This document shows, piece after piece, positions 48,501-60,839 of a stretch of 64,000 nt of DNA. The notes under the pieces are model-generated. The model saw only the letters and a program-made list of their open reading frames with translations. It had not been told where the DNA came from and did not search any database. Source of the stretch: Punica granatum (lineage: Eukaryota; Streptophyta; Magnoliopsida; Myrtales; Lythraceae). A program made the position numbers and the translations under genes. Location: the NCBI RefSeq assembly GCF_007655135.1, contig NC_045128.1:32520811-32584810 (forward strand), written 5' to 3'. Within the stretch, counting starts at the first letter, position 1. Each line of letters starts with the position of its first letter.

Positions 48501-50566
48501 ATAAAAGGAAACTGTACAATGGAAATAGCAAGAATATAAGTTACAAATTCGAAGTAGACAACTATCTGCTGTCCACACAACAAAGATATTCATATAGAAA
48601 TCCTTTGAGCAGTTAATAGACAAATAAAAGGTATGAATTAAAAATATAATCAGGAGAAAAACTTGAACAAAGAAAGAGCAAATTTACTGACTCGGAATGA
48701 AACCAATTCAAGTTGATATTTTTAACTAAAAATAACAATAACTAGAAAGCACTTTTAGTATGAACATCAAGAAAGTTGATCATTCTAGTAAACTCTTGAT
48801 TCTGATCCAGCAGGACCAGTTCTTCAGATTTCTCTATTTGACGGAAACTTCAATGCCATCCAGGGGGAAAGTAAGTTCACATTTTTAAGAATTAAAATCA
48901 TCTATATTTGAGAGAGGAATTAACTACTCATTCTCATGGCCATAAACTGATGGATACAGGACCAAATATATTGTTATTAGAGGTATTCAAATTTTTAAAA
49001 AAAATGAAAAAAAAACGCTCAGAAAAGAAGACAATATATCAGCTAGATAAGGAAGGTAGAGCATTAGGCAATTCTACATTCTATAAGCTCAATGATACAA
49101 ACTAAATTTGTCATTCCATCTTTTTATGGAGGAAAGGAGCACAGGAATCCTATCAAGGTCAAAGAAGCTCCATAAAACGTCCAAAAAAAAATGTCCCAGA
49201 GAAAGATTTTGATAACTTGCTTTGGCATCTTCTCAAGTCTCTATATAACATAGAGCTTTGAATTGCTTTGTCTGGAAACTAGATTTTCATCGAAAAGATT
49301 TTGATAACTTGATTTGGCATCTTCTCAAGTCTCTATATAACATAGAGTTTTGAATTGCTTTGTCTGGAAACTAGATTTTCATCGAACATCTTTCCTTTTT
49401 CCTATTCCAAGTTATTCTTTCATGCGGTAATTCACATGCTCACAAAGCAGCCCTACAAGTTTCAGCCAGAAAATACCTGGTACAGATACTTACTCTGTCC
49501 CAAATGACTAGGAGTAAAAACCAGCCAAGAACTTTTAACTTGCAGATTATGTTACGCATGATAAATGCTGTGAAGGGCACACTTCCCAGAGTCATGGGAC
49601 CACATGTTGGCATTGAAAGTCACAATAAACCTTCATCATCCATGTTATGGGCCAAAACAACAACCAGATACATGTCAGGCCAATCTCATATCTGGAAATT
49701 ACAAAGGTACCCCTCTGCCCAGCATATGCAAGAAATCATTTGATGCTTCCAAGATTTCCATCATTTTCATACTGCGATAGCATACTCCACCCATCTACAA
49801 TCTTAATCTCCTAGAGAAAATCCACTCCCATTTGGATTTTTCTAGCATGCGAAGATTTCAAGTTTCCTCCTTTCTTCCTTGAGTTCTGCCCTAACCCGAT
49901 AACTTACTAGTATTCAAACAAATAGGCCAAGTAATGCCTTGCAGACAGGCTGCATCTTTTGACTTCAAGCTAAATGAACGGTCAAACAAAAACTAATGGC
50001 AGATCATCACAAAAGTAAAATCGCCCGCAGCTCACCTGAGAGGCCGCCGTGCCGACCAGAGATGGCGTTAACCCCCCATATAACCGTTCCCATCCCTCGT
50101 GCTTTACCACCTGCATACCACCAAGTCGAAACAGCTGAAACTAACGAACAAGACGAGCAGAGAGGGGGAAAATATTCGTAATCAACTGCAACAACTAAAC
50201 AATTCAGCTAACTTCAGCTGATTTTTCCAATCCTCTGGTCAAAATCAACGGCCAGAGCAGAACTGAGAAGCACTTTTCATCTGAAACAACAACAGATCGA
50301 GCTCGGTACCTGACACATTTGCTCGACGGGGCCGATTTTCCTCTTCTCCTTCTTGAGATCACGCTCCGTCTGCTGCCTCGTATTTACCTTAACCGATCGC
50401 CAAACAGAAAAATCATTCAGCTGAACAGCGTTGAACCACACGAGATCATCAAGCTAAGTGAGAGCAAGGGATCGCGTCAACTCACAGTTTGGAGAGGATA
50501 CGTGATGAGCTGGGCGATGATCCCACCGCCGGCTCCGGCGAGCCCGTTGATCAGAGCGTCGGACAT
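45538..50566 (-). CDS. PXN: Peroxisomal NAD carrier (mitochondrial carrier family)
   Basis: A six-helix carrier of the peroxisomal membrane that brings NAD+ into peroxisomes for beta-oxidation. Eleven exons: 50566-50486, 50387-50310, 50110-50036, 48451-48321, 47975-47921, 47579-47475, 46891-46823, 46716-46615, 46516-46448, 46167-46113 and 45731-45538, giving 337 residues, close to the Arabidopsis 331. It starts MSDALINGLAGAGGGIIAQL. The three carrier signatures are YPLQTVNTRQQ, TNPIWVVVTRMQ and YPLLVVKSRLQ; each lacks the acidic residue of the usual PX[DE]XX[KR] motif, as I recall for the Arabidopsis protein too. GVYYYFYQIFRKKAELAAIE and GFYKGMSTKIVQSVLAAAVL are typical of PXN. Exon 5 is only 55 bp. 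All junctions are GT-AG and in frame. Confidence 0.95.
49201..49384. repeat. 92-bp tandem duplication in PXN intron 3
   Basis: Two adjacent copies, 49201-49292 and 49293-49384, differ at only a few bases (for example TTGCTTTGGC against TTGATTTGGC). The copies lie in the 1.58-kb intron between exons 3 and 4. Confidence 0.95.
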
Positions 50567-50830
50567 GGCTTCCCCGAGAAAATGCCCTCTCCTGCCCCAC
50601 TTGCTTCCCGGGAAAATTTGCAGCGAGGGAGAGAGAGAGAGAGAGAGGGAAGACTATCTCTGACTTTGGCTGTAGCGGAGGAACATGCCGATGGAGATTG
50701 TTCCGTTCAAGGAATCGGAAAATGCCAGGCAGCAGCAGAGAGTGACGTCGACGTGTGCCTTTTGCCGGTTTTGCCCTCAGTAGGTAAGTTGAATCTCCAT
50801 TATCGCCATTGAGGTGCACTTCGATGATCT
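50567..50830 (-). promoter_or_regulatory. PXN leader with GA/CT repeat
   Basis: A GA repeat at 50629-50647 (CT on the transcribed strand) lies 60-80 bp before the ATG, a common feature of plant 5' leaders. The transcription start is not defined. Confidence 0.4.
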
Positions 50831-50932
50831 ATCTACGCTCAGCTATACTTGGCAAAAAATCTTTTGCTTAGCTATGGTATGCTTTTTTAATTCACCACAG
50901 AGAGTAGAGTAGAGAATTTGCTAGTGCGTTTG

Positions 50933-51115
50933 GTTTCAGAGTTAAAAGTAATTTTAATTTTGATCGTGAAAAATAACAAATGTTGTATAGTGTATTGAGT
51001 TAAAATTAAAGTTAAAATTTGATTTGAAAAATGTATATTTTTTTTGTTGCGTAGTGGATTGAGTTAAAATTAAAATTAAAATTTCTATGATTTTAACCCT
51101 GAAAACAAACGGGCC
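50933..51115. mobile_element. MITE, copy 2 (upstream of PXN)
   Basis: Same family as 42583-42774: it begins AGTGCGTTTGGTTTCAGAGTT, ends GAAAACAAACGGGCC, and has the same internal GAGTTAAAATTAAA repeats. Confidence 0.7.
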
Positions 51116-53640
51116 TTGCGAATCTAAGGAAACCGCTCCATGCCATCATTGAATGTTTTTACTGCTTATTTGCATATTCCAACAACTACGAAACTCATAA
51201 TCGAATATTATATTTTGAAATAACAATTACATAGATACCGGTTCGCATTTACAACACTCGTGGAGGTAACTCCTTCAATGGAATCAGCAACTCGGTACTA
51301 TTTCTCAATGTTGTCAAATATTAAATACGAGTAAAGCCGTGGATGGCCTCGAACGGTGCCGGTGGGCCTGCTGCTGGAAAGTGGTGGCCGAGCACATGCA
51401 CCGGCCATAGCTTGTGAAAAAGGAGGTGAACCACACTTTCTTGCTCATGTGAAATTTAACGGATTTGCTCTATGCCATTGTTGAATGTTTGTGCCACTTG
51501 ATTGGACGTTCCCAGAATTAATAACCCAATCTAATCTAAAGATTGTCTGACTCATCGCAATTTTTCTCCCAATATCATTAGATTTCATATTATATAAAAA
51601 GCCCAACTTAGATGTGGACTGGGCTGATATTGGGTGTGGGGGAGATATCGTGGGCTTTGATTTCGGGCTACGGACGGACGGACCCATATCGGAAGAGGAG
51701 AAGATCAATGAAATGGCTATGGTGCGTTCGACTGCTAGGCCCGTACCTTCAATTCTAACATGTTTTAGGCCCTGTTTGGTTTGGGCATCGGAAACTGAAG
51801 GCGATATCCCAGTGTTGTTGTTCGACTCGATTGAGTAATTGGGCATCCAGTTCGTGCATGGTCGGCTTTGATCATTTCAGCTCGGACTGTTGTTATATCC
51901 ACGTAATAATCAATTTTACAATTTTACCGATTCAAAATCTCGCTCACAATGACATGAATTATAATTAGGAGGCACACGTGTACGTGTGTCGTAACGAAAT
52001 TGCTCTTTGATGATATCGCGTAAACTCGGCATTCGTGATTCCAAGCGATATTTGCTCAAAACGTCAGAAAACCTCAATCTCATCCATAAAAGGAACGACC
52101 GTTCCTGAAAAGTATGATCTCTTTTACATAACAATAATGCATGATGGGAAGGTCCTGTCCACTTTCATTTAACTTTGATTTTGTTTTGCCCAGTCAAATT
52201 CTGCAAATAGCCTTATCCTTTTGTAAAAAGAAACTACAATCATGGCGTCCATTGTACTTCACCGGGAAACCAGCAGACCCACTTGTCTGTTCAACCCCAC
52301 CCTTTCATCCAACATGGATTTAAAAACAATTAAACGATGATACGAATCAATTATAATATATAAAATTTGAAGTTTAAGACAATGTGCAACGTAAACTGAA
52401 TCGTGCTCCACTTTCACATTAATTTACTTTTCAATTCAAGTTAAACGTATATTTTTAAGTAAATAAGAGGATGAAAGTCTAAGCACGGTGATTATAATTA
52501 AACAATACAAAGACAATATGTGAAGACCCCCAGATACATCACCGAATGGCAAAATCCCAAATCAGAAGGACAAATTAGGCAGTCAATCACAAAAGGACAA
52601 ATATTTGCGCACGGGTTTCCTTTTCTATAAGTGTGGCGAAAAATCGACCGCCCAAACATACAATAGCAGCTTTTGAATTTCTCGAACAAGAGCACCATGC
52701 CAATCTTCTACATGCACTTAGAGGTCAAGAGATGCACTGCACAACAACATCTTAATCAACCTCAAGAATGACTCGTCAAAATCCCCCGCGACCAGGCCAT
52801 ACTCATCCAGAAACACACCACCTACGCCCACGTCCCGGATTGCCTCTCGAAGCTTCGTTAGTGTTTAACTTAATCCAACCCCTCTCCGGTGACTGTCGCC
52901 AAGTGTTTCTCCACTCAAATTTTACTATATTTTATTAGTGTCATATCCAATGAATTTTGAATATATATATATATATATATATTATTTGTACCTATTAAAA
53001 TTAAAATTTCACGATATATAATTTATAAAAAATCTCTTTTCAATTTTAATGTACTAAATATTCTATAAGAAGAGAACATGAAAATTCATTTTATAAATAT
53101 CTTCTATTTGTTTTAATTTTTCCTGCATTCTTTACTCTTACACGATATTTGTCTATACACTTATTACAAGTTTTTTTGCTGGGGTATACATATTACAAGT
53201 TTGTTTAATCCATAAGTACATATGTTATTTGCATTATCATAAGACTAAAGAAAGTATTTGTTTTGTCATCTTTCTCTCATAATTTATAGTGATATATCGA
53301 TATTTTTTATTCTTTTCCTATTTATTCGCATCATATAGGTTGATTATCTACATTTAGTTATGAAAAAAAAAGTTGATGACATATTTCGTGTAATGGAACT
53401 AATTATTTATAATTATTTTGACAAAATGTTGTCTTTTATGAAGAAGAAGAAGAAAATTAAGACCATCGGATCCGGATCAGAATCACCGGGTCATCCCCGG
53501 TTCAATAAAACCCCAAGCAAGCTGGAGAAGTTTCCGAATCTTAAGGGACCTTATGAAAGGTTTGGTTTCATCCCCCTCAGGAATAACCATGACAAAAAAA
53601 CTACCTCCTTTGTGCATGTTTTGTCCGCATGACATATAAG
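51116..53640. other. Intergenic region, no gene seen
   Basis: A weakly repeated block (GCTC(T/C)ATGCCAT..TTGAATGTTT) occurs near 51135 and 51468. A TTAGGCCCTGTTTGGTTTGG stretch at 51765-51784 looks like a MITE end. (TA)n is at 52961-52982. No coding region can be supported. Confidence 0.35.
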
Positions 53641-54060
53641 GTGAAAGTCACCCTGATTCATTGCCAAACTCCGTATGAGCCATAAAAGGAATTCAATATG
53701 GTATCAGAGTTCAAGTTATGCGTATACATGTTCACGCGCAAATGTGCATCCACATCACGTCAAGCTCAATATGTGCGAGTGCAGTCAAGAGTGCGCTTCG
53801 TGTAAGCTCCCCCTCCTTGGAGCACTGAAGATGAGTTCAGTTTGAGGTCAGTTATCGAGAGCGGGTGTTTGAAGGCACGTGACAATATATAAGTAAAAAT
53901 AGACCACACTTAAGTGGATGTTGAGGATCCTATTCCCACGTCAAAAATATAAACCAACAATATTATATAAAATTTGAGTACTACCACTTATCAATTTAAA
54001 CTTTTAAAGTGAAAATGATCCCAAATCGCATAAGTTGAATGAGAATCCAATACTTCATAT
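53641..54060 (+). mobile_element. TRIM/LTR-retrotransposon relic
   Basis: A TGGTATCAGAG primer-binding site sits at 53699-53709. From 53919 TGTTGAGGATCCTATTCCCA, followed by an AATATTATATAAAA stretch and CCACTTATCAA, resembles the LTR of small plant TRIM elements. The 5' LTR before the binding site is not recognisable, so this is a fragment. Confidence 0.5.
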
Positions 54061-55944
54061 TATGCGTGGTTAGCTGCACCAGTAGAGAAAATACAACTTG
54101 CTTTCCTATTGTTAGTAGAGTCCTACTCCTATGGAGTCACCATATCACAGTATTATGAGTATGGATAGCTAAATTCCATGAATCTATGAATAATTCCAAA
54201 ACATTGTATGGGTCTGACCAATATTGGAGGAATCCTTCCAGGAGAATCGCTTGAGTGCAGCAGTAATCATACGGCACTTCTTTAAAATTCATTGGAAGAG
54301 GAATCTTTGTATATGATGGAAACAAAAGCGTGATAGAGCACAAGAAATGTGGGCATGTTGCTGCGGTCTCATTCAACTAATAATCGTGTGACACAATCAA
54401 TTTGTCGGGAAAAGGAAAATCGTAACAAAGTTCGCGTTAGAGGCGTAAATGGTCGGGTTGGACTAGGTTTTGTAATTAAAAAAACGAAATGATTGAAGCC
54501 CGAGTTTAATGAGTATCATCAACCACGACAAATCTTTTCTCCAGTATCATCAGGTTTCTTTGTGAAAACCAAGACTTACCCAAGAACTGAAAAAAATATA
54601 GAAAATTACTTGAGAGTCGAAAATCTGAATAAATAGTAACTGCAGTTATCAAGAGGTGAAAGGAAATTTAATTTGCTGAATTGATTTATCCGTCATTGCT
54701 AAAAAGGTGACCCCTGCATATTATAGGTAGTACGTGAGAGAGCTTTCGTGTTGGCAATTGATTGATTGATTGATGCAATAATAAGATCATAAGAGCACTA
54801 GGGTTTGTTTGGGGTTCAAATTCAGTTCATCATTCCATAAAACGATGCTGAGATGAGTGGGTGGGAAAGCTTTATGGAGTTTCAATTTTTCAGTGGCCCT
54901 AATGGTGTCCGATTGTGATACGCCCGTTGACCAACAAATCAAAAGCCAAACAGTCTCCTCCTCCTTGAGTTGAAACCACAATGATTTCTCACTTTCTTCC
55001 TCCAATAAACCGTACCTTTTCTTTTTATTGAAAAAGATAAATGAGTGAAATACAAATAAATAAAAGTGTAATAAATGAGCATAAGAACTTCCACGAAAAT
55101 TAGTCACGTAATCTTTCGATCGAGGCGAGACGTATATTACTATATTACATTTTCTCTCTCACTAATTGTCTAATTCCTCAATTTTTCGTTGTTATCCTAC
55201 TAGCAGAATATCACCAGAGTTATACATTGTACCATCCAAAAATTGAGATTTATACGTAATGTGGCATATTTGCTCTTCACTCAAAACTAATAGATTCCGG
55301 ATTCCAGTTCTCATCAATATGGCTTCCTACATCAGCGTGTTTCGTTGCATTATCTCTCTTACATATCCCCTTGGCGGTGGACCTCCAATGCGAAACACCC
55401 CCCCCCCAAAAAAAAAAAAACCATGCACGTTGATCATGGACGTAAATTATTAACTCTTAGACCGTAGATAGCGAATATCCTTTGTCGTGCAGTCGTCCTG
55501 CAAGCAACAAGCAATATCGAATCAACACTAGCCAACAACCGAGTCTCCAGTGTGCGCTAGCCCAAACATATAATGACATATAATACATAACCATGATTGT
55601 CCCCTATATAATTTCGAGTGTGTATGGTAATTAGTTTATCGCATTTCTGCAAGTGCCATGTTTTAAACCGTACTAGTCCGTATGTCGACCTTACCACATG
55701 TGTAGGGAGGGTTCACATTGTGCACCCTTACATATTTATGTTCATCAGTTTCCAGATTTGACCGATTATAAATCGGCCGCTGAATTTGCAGTTTTGTGGG
55801 GCATCCATTTAGTTGTTCGTGCGTTCATTTCTCTGGCTGAATATTGTTCGGGTGTTCACATACATGCATAGGAACTGCCATTGATTGCCTTAACAGTCGT
55901 ACGTACGAGTAGTCCCTCGAGTTGGATCATTTCTTTTGGAGTTT

Positions 55945-55981
<37 letters not shown>

Positions 55982-56710
55982 GCCCGGAAAAGTCAATGGT
56001 CTCATGAGAGAATGAAGTTATTGCTGTGGTTTGCTTCCGAGAAAGAGCTGGGTTTTGCATTAAATTTGAAATCATATGACATGAACATGACATTTAAGAA
56101 CAAGGCATTCTTTGGCAAGTTTAAGGAAGGGAACACTTGTGCGACTGATTCACTAGTTATTATTTTCTTCCCCTCTTGGATATAATATAATCTTATCAAG
56201 TCACAGATAGGCGCGGATTTTTTGTTTTATAGTAGATTTTTCTTTTAGTTATACACTAGATCTCTACCTGTATTAGGCATAGTATTACGTGAATATCTTT
56301 TTCATTTTCATATTAACAATTACATCATTAACTAGCGATTATGTGTAATACATTTTGATACTTTTAATTGATATATAACCAATTTTTATAATTTCTGAAA
56401 ATGAGTAAATCTTTACGAAAAAAAATACCTGATGAAATTGAATTGGGAAGAAAGAGAGAGTTCCACATTCGATTCTCGTAATGAGAGTGTGGGACTACTG
56501 ATACCCCTTTTATGAATCGAAAAAAGAGTGATTATACACTAATAGTTCATGACACTATACTCATAAGCCTATCTTGCAATCGGGAAAAAAAATTATGAAA
56601 ATATTTGTAATTATTTTCCTTTTTATAATATATTTTTATTATGTAACGAACATTATTGGATAATGAAAGTTATAATAATTGATTTTCTTTTCTCTTTATA
56701 ATAGTTTTAA
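54061..56710. other. Intergenic region, no gene seen
   Basis: Contains (ATTG)n at about 54756-54775 and a long (TA)n at 55949-55979. An open frame ending near 56185 includes EGNTCATDSL, which faintly recalls a LINE RNase H end, but nothing else supports that. Confidence 0.35.
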
Positions 56711-56745
56711 CTAGTAGTGGAGCTTGTGCGTTGTATTGGATAGTA
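56711..56745 (-). mobile_element. Helitron-like 3' terminus (minus strand)
   Basis: On the minus strand CAATACAACGCACAAGCTCC is followed by ACTACTAG and T. The hairpin is degenerate, and the call rests on resemblance to the other Helitron-like ends in the window. Confidence 0.3.
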
Positions 56746-57289
56746 CACCAATTTGAAAAGAAATTATAATTAAAAATTAAAAAGAAAAATTTATTCGAGA
56801 ATCAAAAGTGAAACAATACAAATAACTTTCAAGTTTAGTAATAGACGAACTTACTTTCTGAGAACTTGCGTATAGGTGTAACCTTTCGAGAGATGAAACT
56901 CACATCACCAATCTTGAGAAAGAATATGAGAAAAAAGTAAAAGTTAGAGAAAAATAAAAAAATTGAAAAATTACAATAAAAAAAGAGAAAAAATCAAAAC
57001 ATAAATTTAATCAACTAACTTGCATACATTTCAAGAGTTCGCTTCACGTTGTAGATGTACTATTTGAGAGCTGAATAGGCCTATATGTATATGTATGATA
57101 ATTCACGTTTATAATTATCATACAAAATCTACATAAAATATAATCAGATTTGTTTTCCTTTTTCAATAAACAAATTTGATTTATTTTTTGAAAAGAAAAT
57201 ATAATTTATGCATATACCTATAAAATATTATTTAATCTATTTTTTTAAAATGGATATCTATAAAAACATATAATTTATATATAATATTT

Positions 57290-58240
57290 CTTCCTATATA
57301 TACTAAAGGTTGTCCACGTAACCATATATTAATATGTTTATATTATGTATAAATATATATACTAATATATATGTATTTTCAAGTTAATATTGATGTGATG
57401 AAATATTAATTTTTATTTTAAAAATTCAAGATTGTGAAATAATATATATACATATAATAATATCTTCACATTTATTTTAAATACATTATGTTATATAAAT
57501 TATAAAATTAAAGAAATCAATAAATCGAATTTTATGATGAGATATCTTTAAACAATATTTTTTGTCAAAATAATTGCAAAAATAAAATAAATAAATAAAA
57601 ACCCAGAGAACTCCTTTCAAAAAACATATGCTAATATATACTTATTTTGATGTTAATATTGATGTGATGAAATATTGACTTCTATTTAAAAATTCAAGAT
57701 TATCAAATAATATCTATACATATAATAAAATCTTCATATTTATTTCACATATATTACGTTATATATATATAAATTATAAAAATTAAAGAAATCAAGAAAT
57801 AGGATTTTATAATGAGATACCATTAAAAAGTAATTTTTTAAAAATAATTCCAAAAAAGAAAAATAAATAAATAATAACCTAGAAAATTCCTTTTAAAAAA
57901 TATATAATAATATATGGTCATTAAATTTCATTTAGAAACCGAGCATTTTGAGGTCATCTATTAATATATTTATATTATTATGAATATATACTTATTTTGA
58001 CGTCAATATTTATGTGATGAAATATTAATTTTTATTTTAAAAATTCAAGATTATCCAATAATCAATACATATAATAAAATCTTCTTATTTATTTCAAATA
58101 GATTACATTATAAAAATTATAAAAATTAAAGAAATCAAGAAATTGGATTTTATGATGAGATTTCATTAAAAATACTTTTTAAACAATTCGGAAAATAAAA
58201 AAGAAAAACCTAGGAAATTCCCTTTAGAAAATTCATATTG
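57290..58240. repeat. Three-copy AT-rich tandem repeat (unit about 270-350 bp)
   Basis: The block GATGTGATGAAATATT starts at about 57392 and 57661, and as TATGTGATGAAATATT at 58011. Each copy continues through AAAAATTCAAGATT, ACATATAATAA(A)ATCTTC, AATTAAAGAAATCAA and ends near CCTAGAAAATTCC-like sequence. The spacing is 269 then 350 bp, the latter carrying an extra GAGCATTTTGAGGTCATCTA segment that returns at about 58410. No coding capacity. Confidence 0.8.
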
Positions 58241-58499
58241 CACTCAATTGGAGATCGCTATAATATTTAAAAGATTATATGATATTTTTTAGTCTTTTTA
58301 AAATAGAATATTATAACCAAAAATAATTTCAAAAGATTTTGTTACTAATTTTAGAATAAAAGCAAATTTAAAATTTTCAAAACTCAAAAAAACGAGAAAA
58401 TTACATTAAAAAATGAAGCATCTTGAGGTCATCTAGCTAGTCTCACATCGTATCTTATTTTCATATATATATATATATATATATAGATATAGATAAAGC

Positions 58500-59529
58500 A
58501 TTAGGCATTACCTAAATTTATACTACTATATCAAGGAAACACTGCATTCCCTAATAGTTATTTTAGTAGTAACTTTACTAAATTGCCCTCGATAACTCTA
58601 ATTACATTAAAAACAAGAACAACAACAAACAAATGTAGGGATAAAATTGTAATTTCACATAACATTTTCTCTCTCACCCCTCCTTATGCCACGTGTCCCA
58701 CTTCCCATTTTTCCTCTTCCCCCTTTACCATTACTTCTACCTTCACTTTCCACTGCATTAGTGCATTTGGTTTTTCTAATATAACAATTTTGATTGTTTT
58801 GTTAACCGCACACGTAGAGTGGGTGCAAGTTCTAGTTACTATATAAAGAGGGATTTTGGCGTCCCCTTTACAGGTGCAAACTGCATGAAACAATCGTATG
58901 CCCTTTAATTTTAGTCTTAAAAAACTTATTAAGAATTATTCGGGATTAATTATTTCTTTCCACGTTCCTAGGCTTAACTGTTGTTACTGGCACAAAAGAG
59001 TTGAATTATAATTGTTAAAAAATAAATATTAATTTTAGAATAAGTCAAAATATTTGAAAGGAAACAATTTGAAACGATTAAAATTAAAATTAATATTTAA
59101 AATAGAGAATAAACAGAAACAGTTTTCATAAACATCTAATAACTTACTAAAAAAAATTACGTTTTCAACCACCAAAATTAACTAAACCTTAGTTCTGAAA
59201 TTGTTAACCAAACATGGCTTCTGCTTATAAATCAACAGAAAAATCACTTATATAACTGCCACCACATTCCAAAATCAATCTGCTTGCCACCACATCTTCA
59301 TTTTGTATCCTTTTTATTTTTTTTCCTCCTCAACTCTTACCATTCATTATTCTAACCCTCATACTTCTAATTTCTTTTACAAATCACTCTATTCATGAAT
59401 TATTGGAAAAATATTATTAGCGCGTGAACAACATCCAGGTGTAAAATCCTATGCTAAAATATAAATCTCATTTTCTAAGAAATTTATTTAAATTTATAAT
59501 TCCGCACATAGTGCGGGCTATTAATCTAA
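58500..59529 (+). mobile_element. Probable Helitron-like element with clear 3' hairpin end
   Basis: The 3' end is the best Helitron-type terminus here: a perfect hairpin CCGCAC-ATA-GTGCGG at 59502-59516, then GCTATTAAT and CTAA at 59526-59529, followed by T. The 5' boundary is a guess; 58500 marks where sequence unlike the upstream tandem repeat begins. No Rep/helicase is encoded, so it would be non-autonomous. Confidence 0.45.
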
Positions 59530-60119
59530 TATTTTTAAATAAAAGAAGAAAATATTGCTGCATAAAAAAAAGAAGAAAATATGTCATCGTAGAAACATAA
59601 TATTTTTCGGTGAATAAAATTGTGAAAGATACTGCTCTTACAATTTTAGAATATTGAACATTAAAAATCATTTCCCTCTCCAACCAGTGTGCTTCCCGAG
59701 ATTATAGAGAAATAATTTGTAGCCGATGTATATGACGATCAAATTAATATAACTATATATAATACGAAGTTGATTTTCTGGGATAAGCCTTTCGCGTCAC
59801 TTTTTTCTCTAGCTTTTCAACTCTTAATGCACCAATTCTCTTCATGTCTCCTAATGTACAATTATTTACACGTGCTTTATCTGTGCTATGCTACATTAAT
59901 TGAATCTCATCCTCTTCTCAGGTTCAAATGAACACATGAATTTTACCCAAATGAATAAATAAATAATATAAACTAATGAATTTCATCAGATGGCTGCTCA
60001 TCAATCAATTATAATATATAGAAATCAAGACGTCAGATGTGGTTGCACCGTATTATCTAGATTTTTTCAACTCTCAGCTGATGATCGATTGTATTTTTAG
60101 TTGCTGGAATAATCAATAT

Positions 60120-60643
60120 GGTTAATTACCTAAAAAAGTATAAACTTTTCACATTATATCACTTCTGGCACGAACTTTTTTTCTTGACCTAAAAATACAC
60201 AAACTTTCAAATTGATATCAAGATTAGCACAAAGTCATCTTCTTTTATCAATGAGGCCTCAATGGTTGCCATGGCCCCTCAATCGAGATCGCCTATGACA
60301 ACATATGTCGCCACCGACCCCAATTGTGGGGTGGTAGCCGTCGATGAGGCTCCACCCCCGACCCCTCTTCCTTCCATTCTCGAATTTATTTATTTTTTTT
60401 TAATTCGTGCAATAAGGGCCTCATTGGAGACCACCACCGCCCATGTAGAGTTGTCGGCGACTACTAAGATCGTCTACTACCCCGTTCAAGGGTGGTGGCC
60501 AACAATTCCCATTTAAATTAACGAAAAAGTTTATGCGTATTAATATTGATATCAAATTAATAGTTTGTATATTTTTAGATTAAGAAAAAATTTCGTACTA
60601 AAATTGATAAAATGTGAAGTTTGTATTTTTTAGGTAATTAATC
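60120..60643. mobile_element. Foldback element 4 with GC-rich core
   Basis: The left end GGTTAATTACCTAAAAAAGT is inverted at the right end (TTTTTTAGGTAATTAATCC). The arms also share TTGATATCAA and TTTTTCTTGACCTAAAAATA / TATTTTTAGATTAAGAAAAA. The core (60250-60500) is GC-rich with GCCACCGACCCCAATTGTGG. The 84-residue open frame in it is compositional and matches no family I know. Confidence 0.72.
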
Positions 60644-60839
60644 CTAATTAAAATCATTAATGAAATTATAATATTATATTGAAAAATGAAAAATAAAAAA
60701 GACTTTTTGATTCGCGAATAAGCATTAGTATTTTTTGGAAAGATAATTATTTTTAGATTGATGAATAAATATTAAAAATAATTCTAAAAACTTTGTCTCC
60801 ATGAAAAAAAAATATTTTCAAGTAAATTAAATTCTATTA

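Noticed and set aside
56100..56185. EGNTCATDSL string as a possible second LINE RNase H relic
   Set aside because: Only this one short motif resembles the family; the preceding sequence does not follow the RNase H pattern.
60262..60516. 84-codon frame in the core of foldback 4
   Set aside because: Compositional; it lies inside a palindromic element and has no family match.
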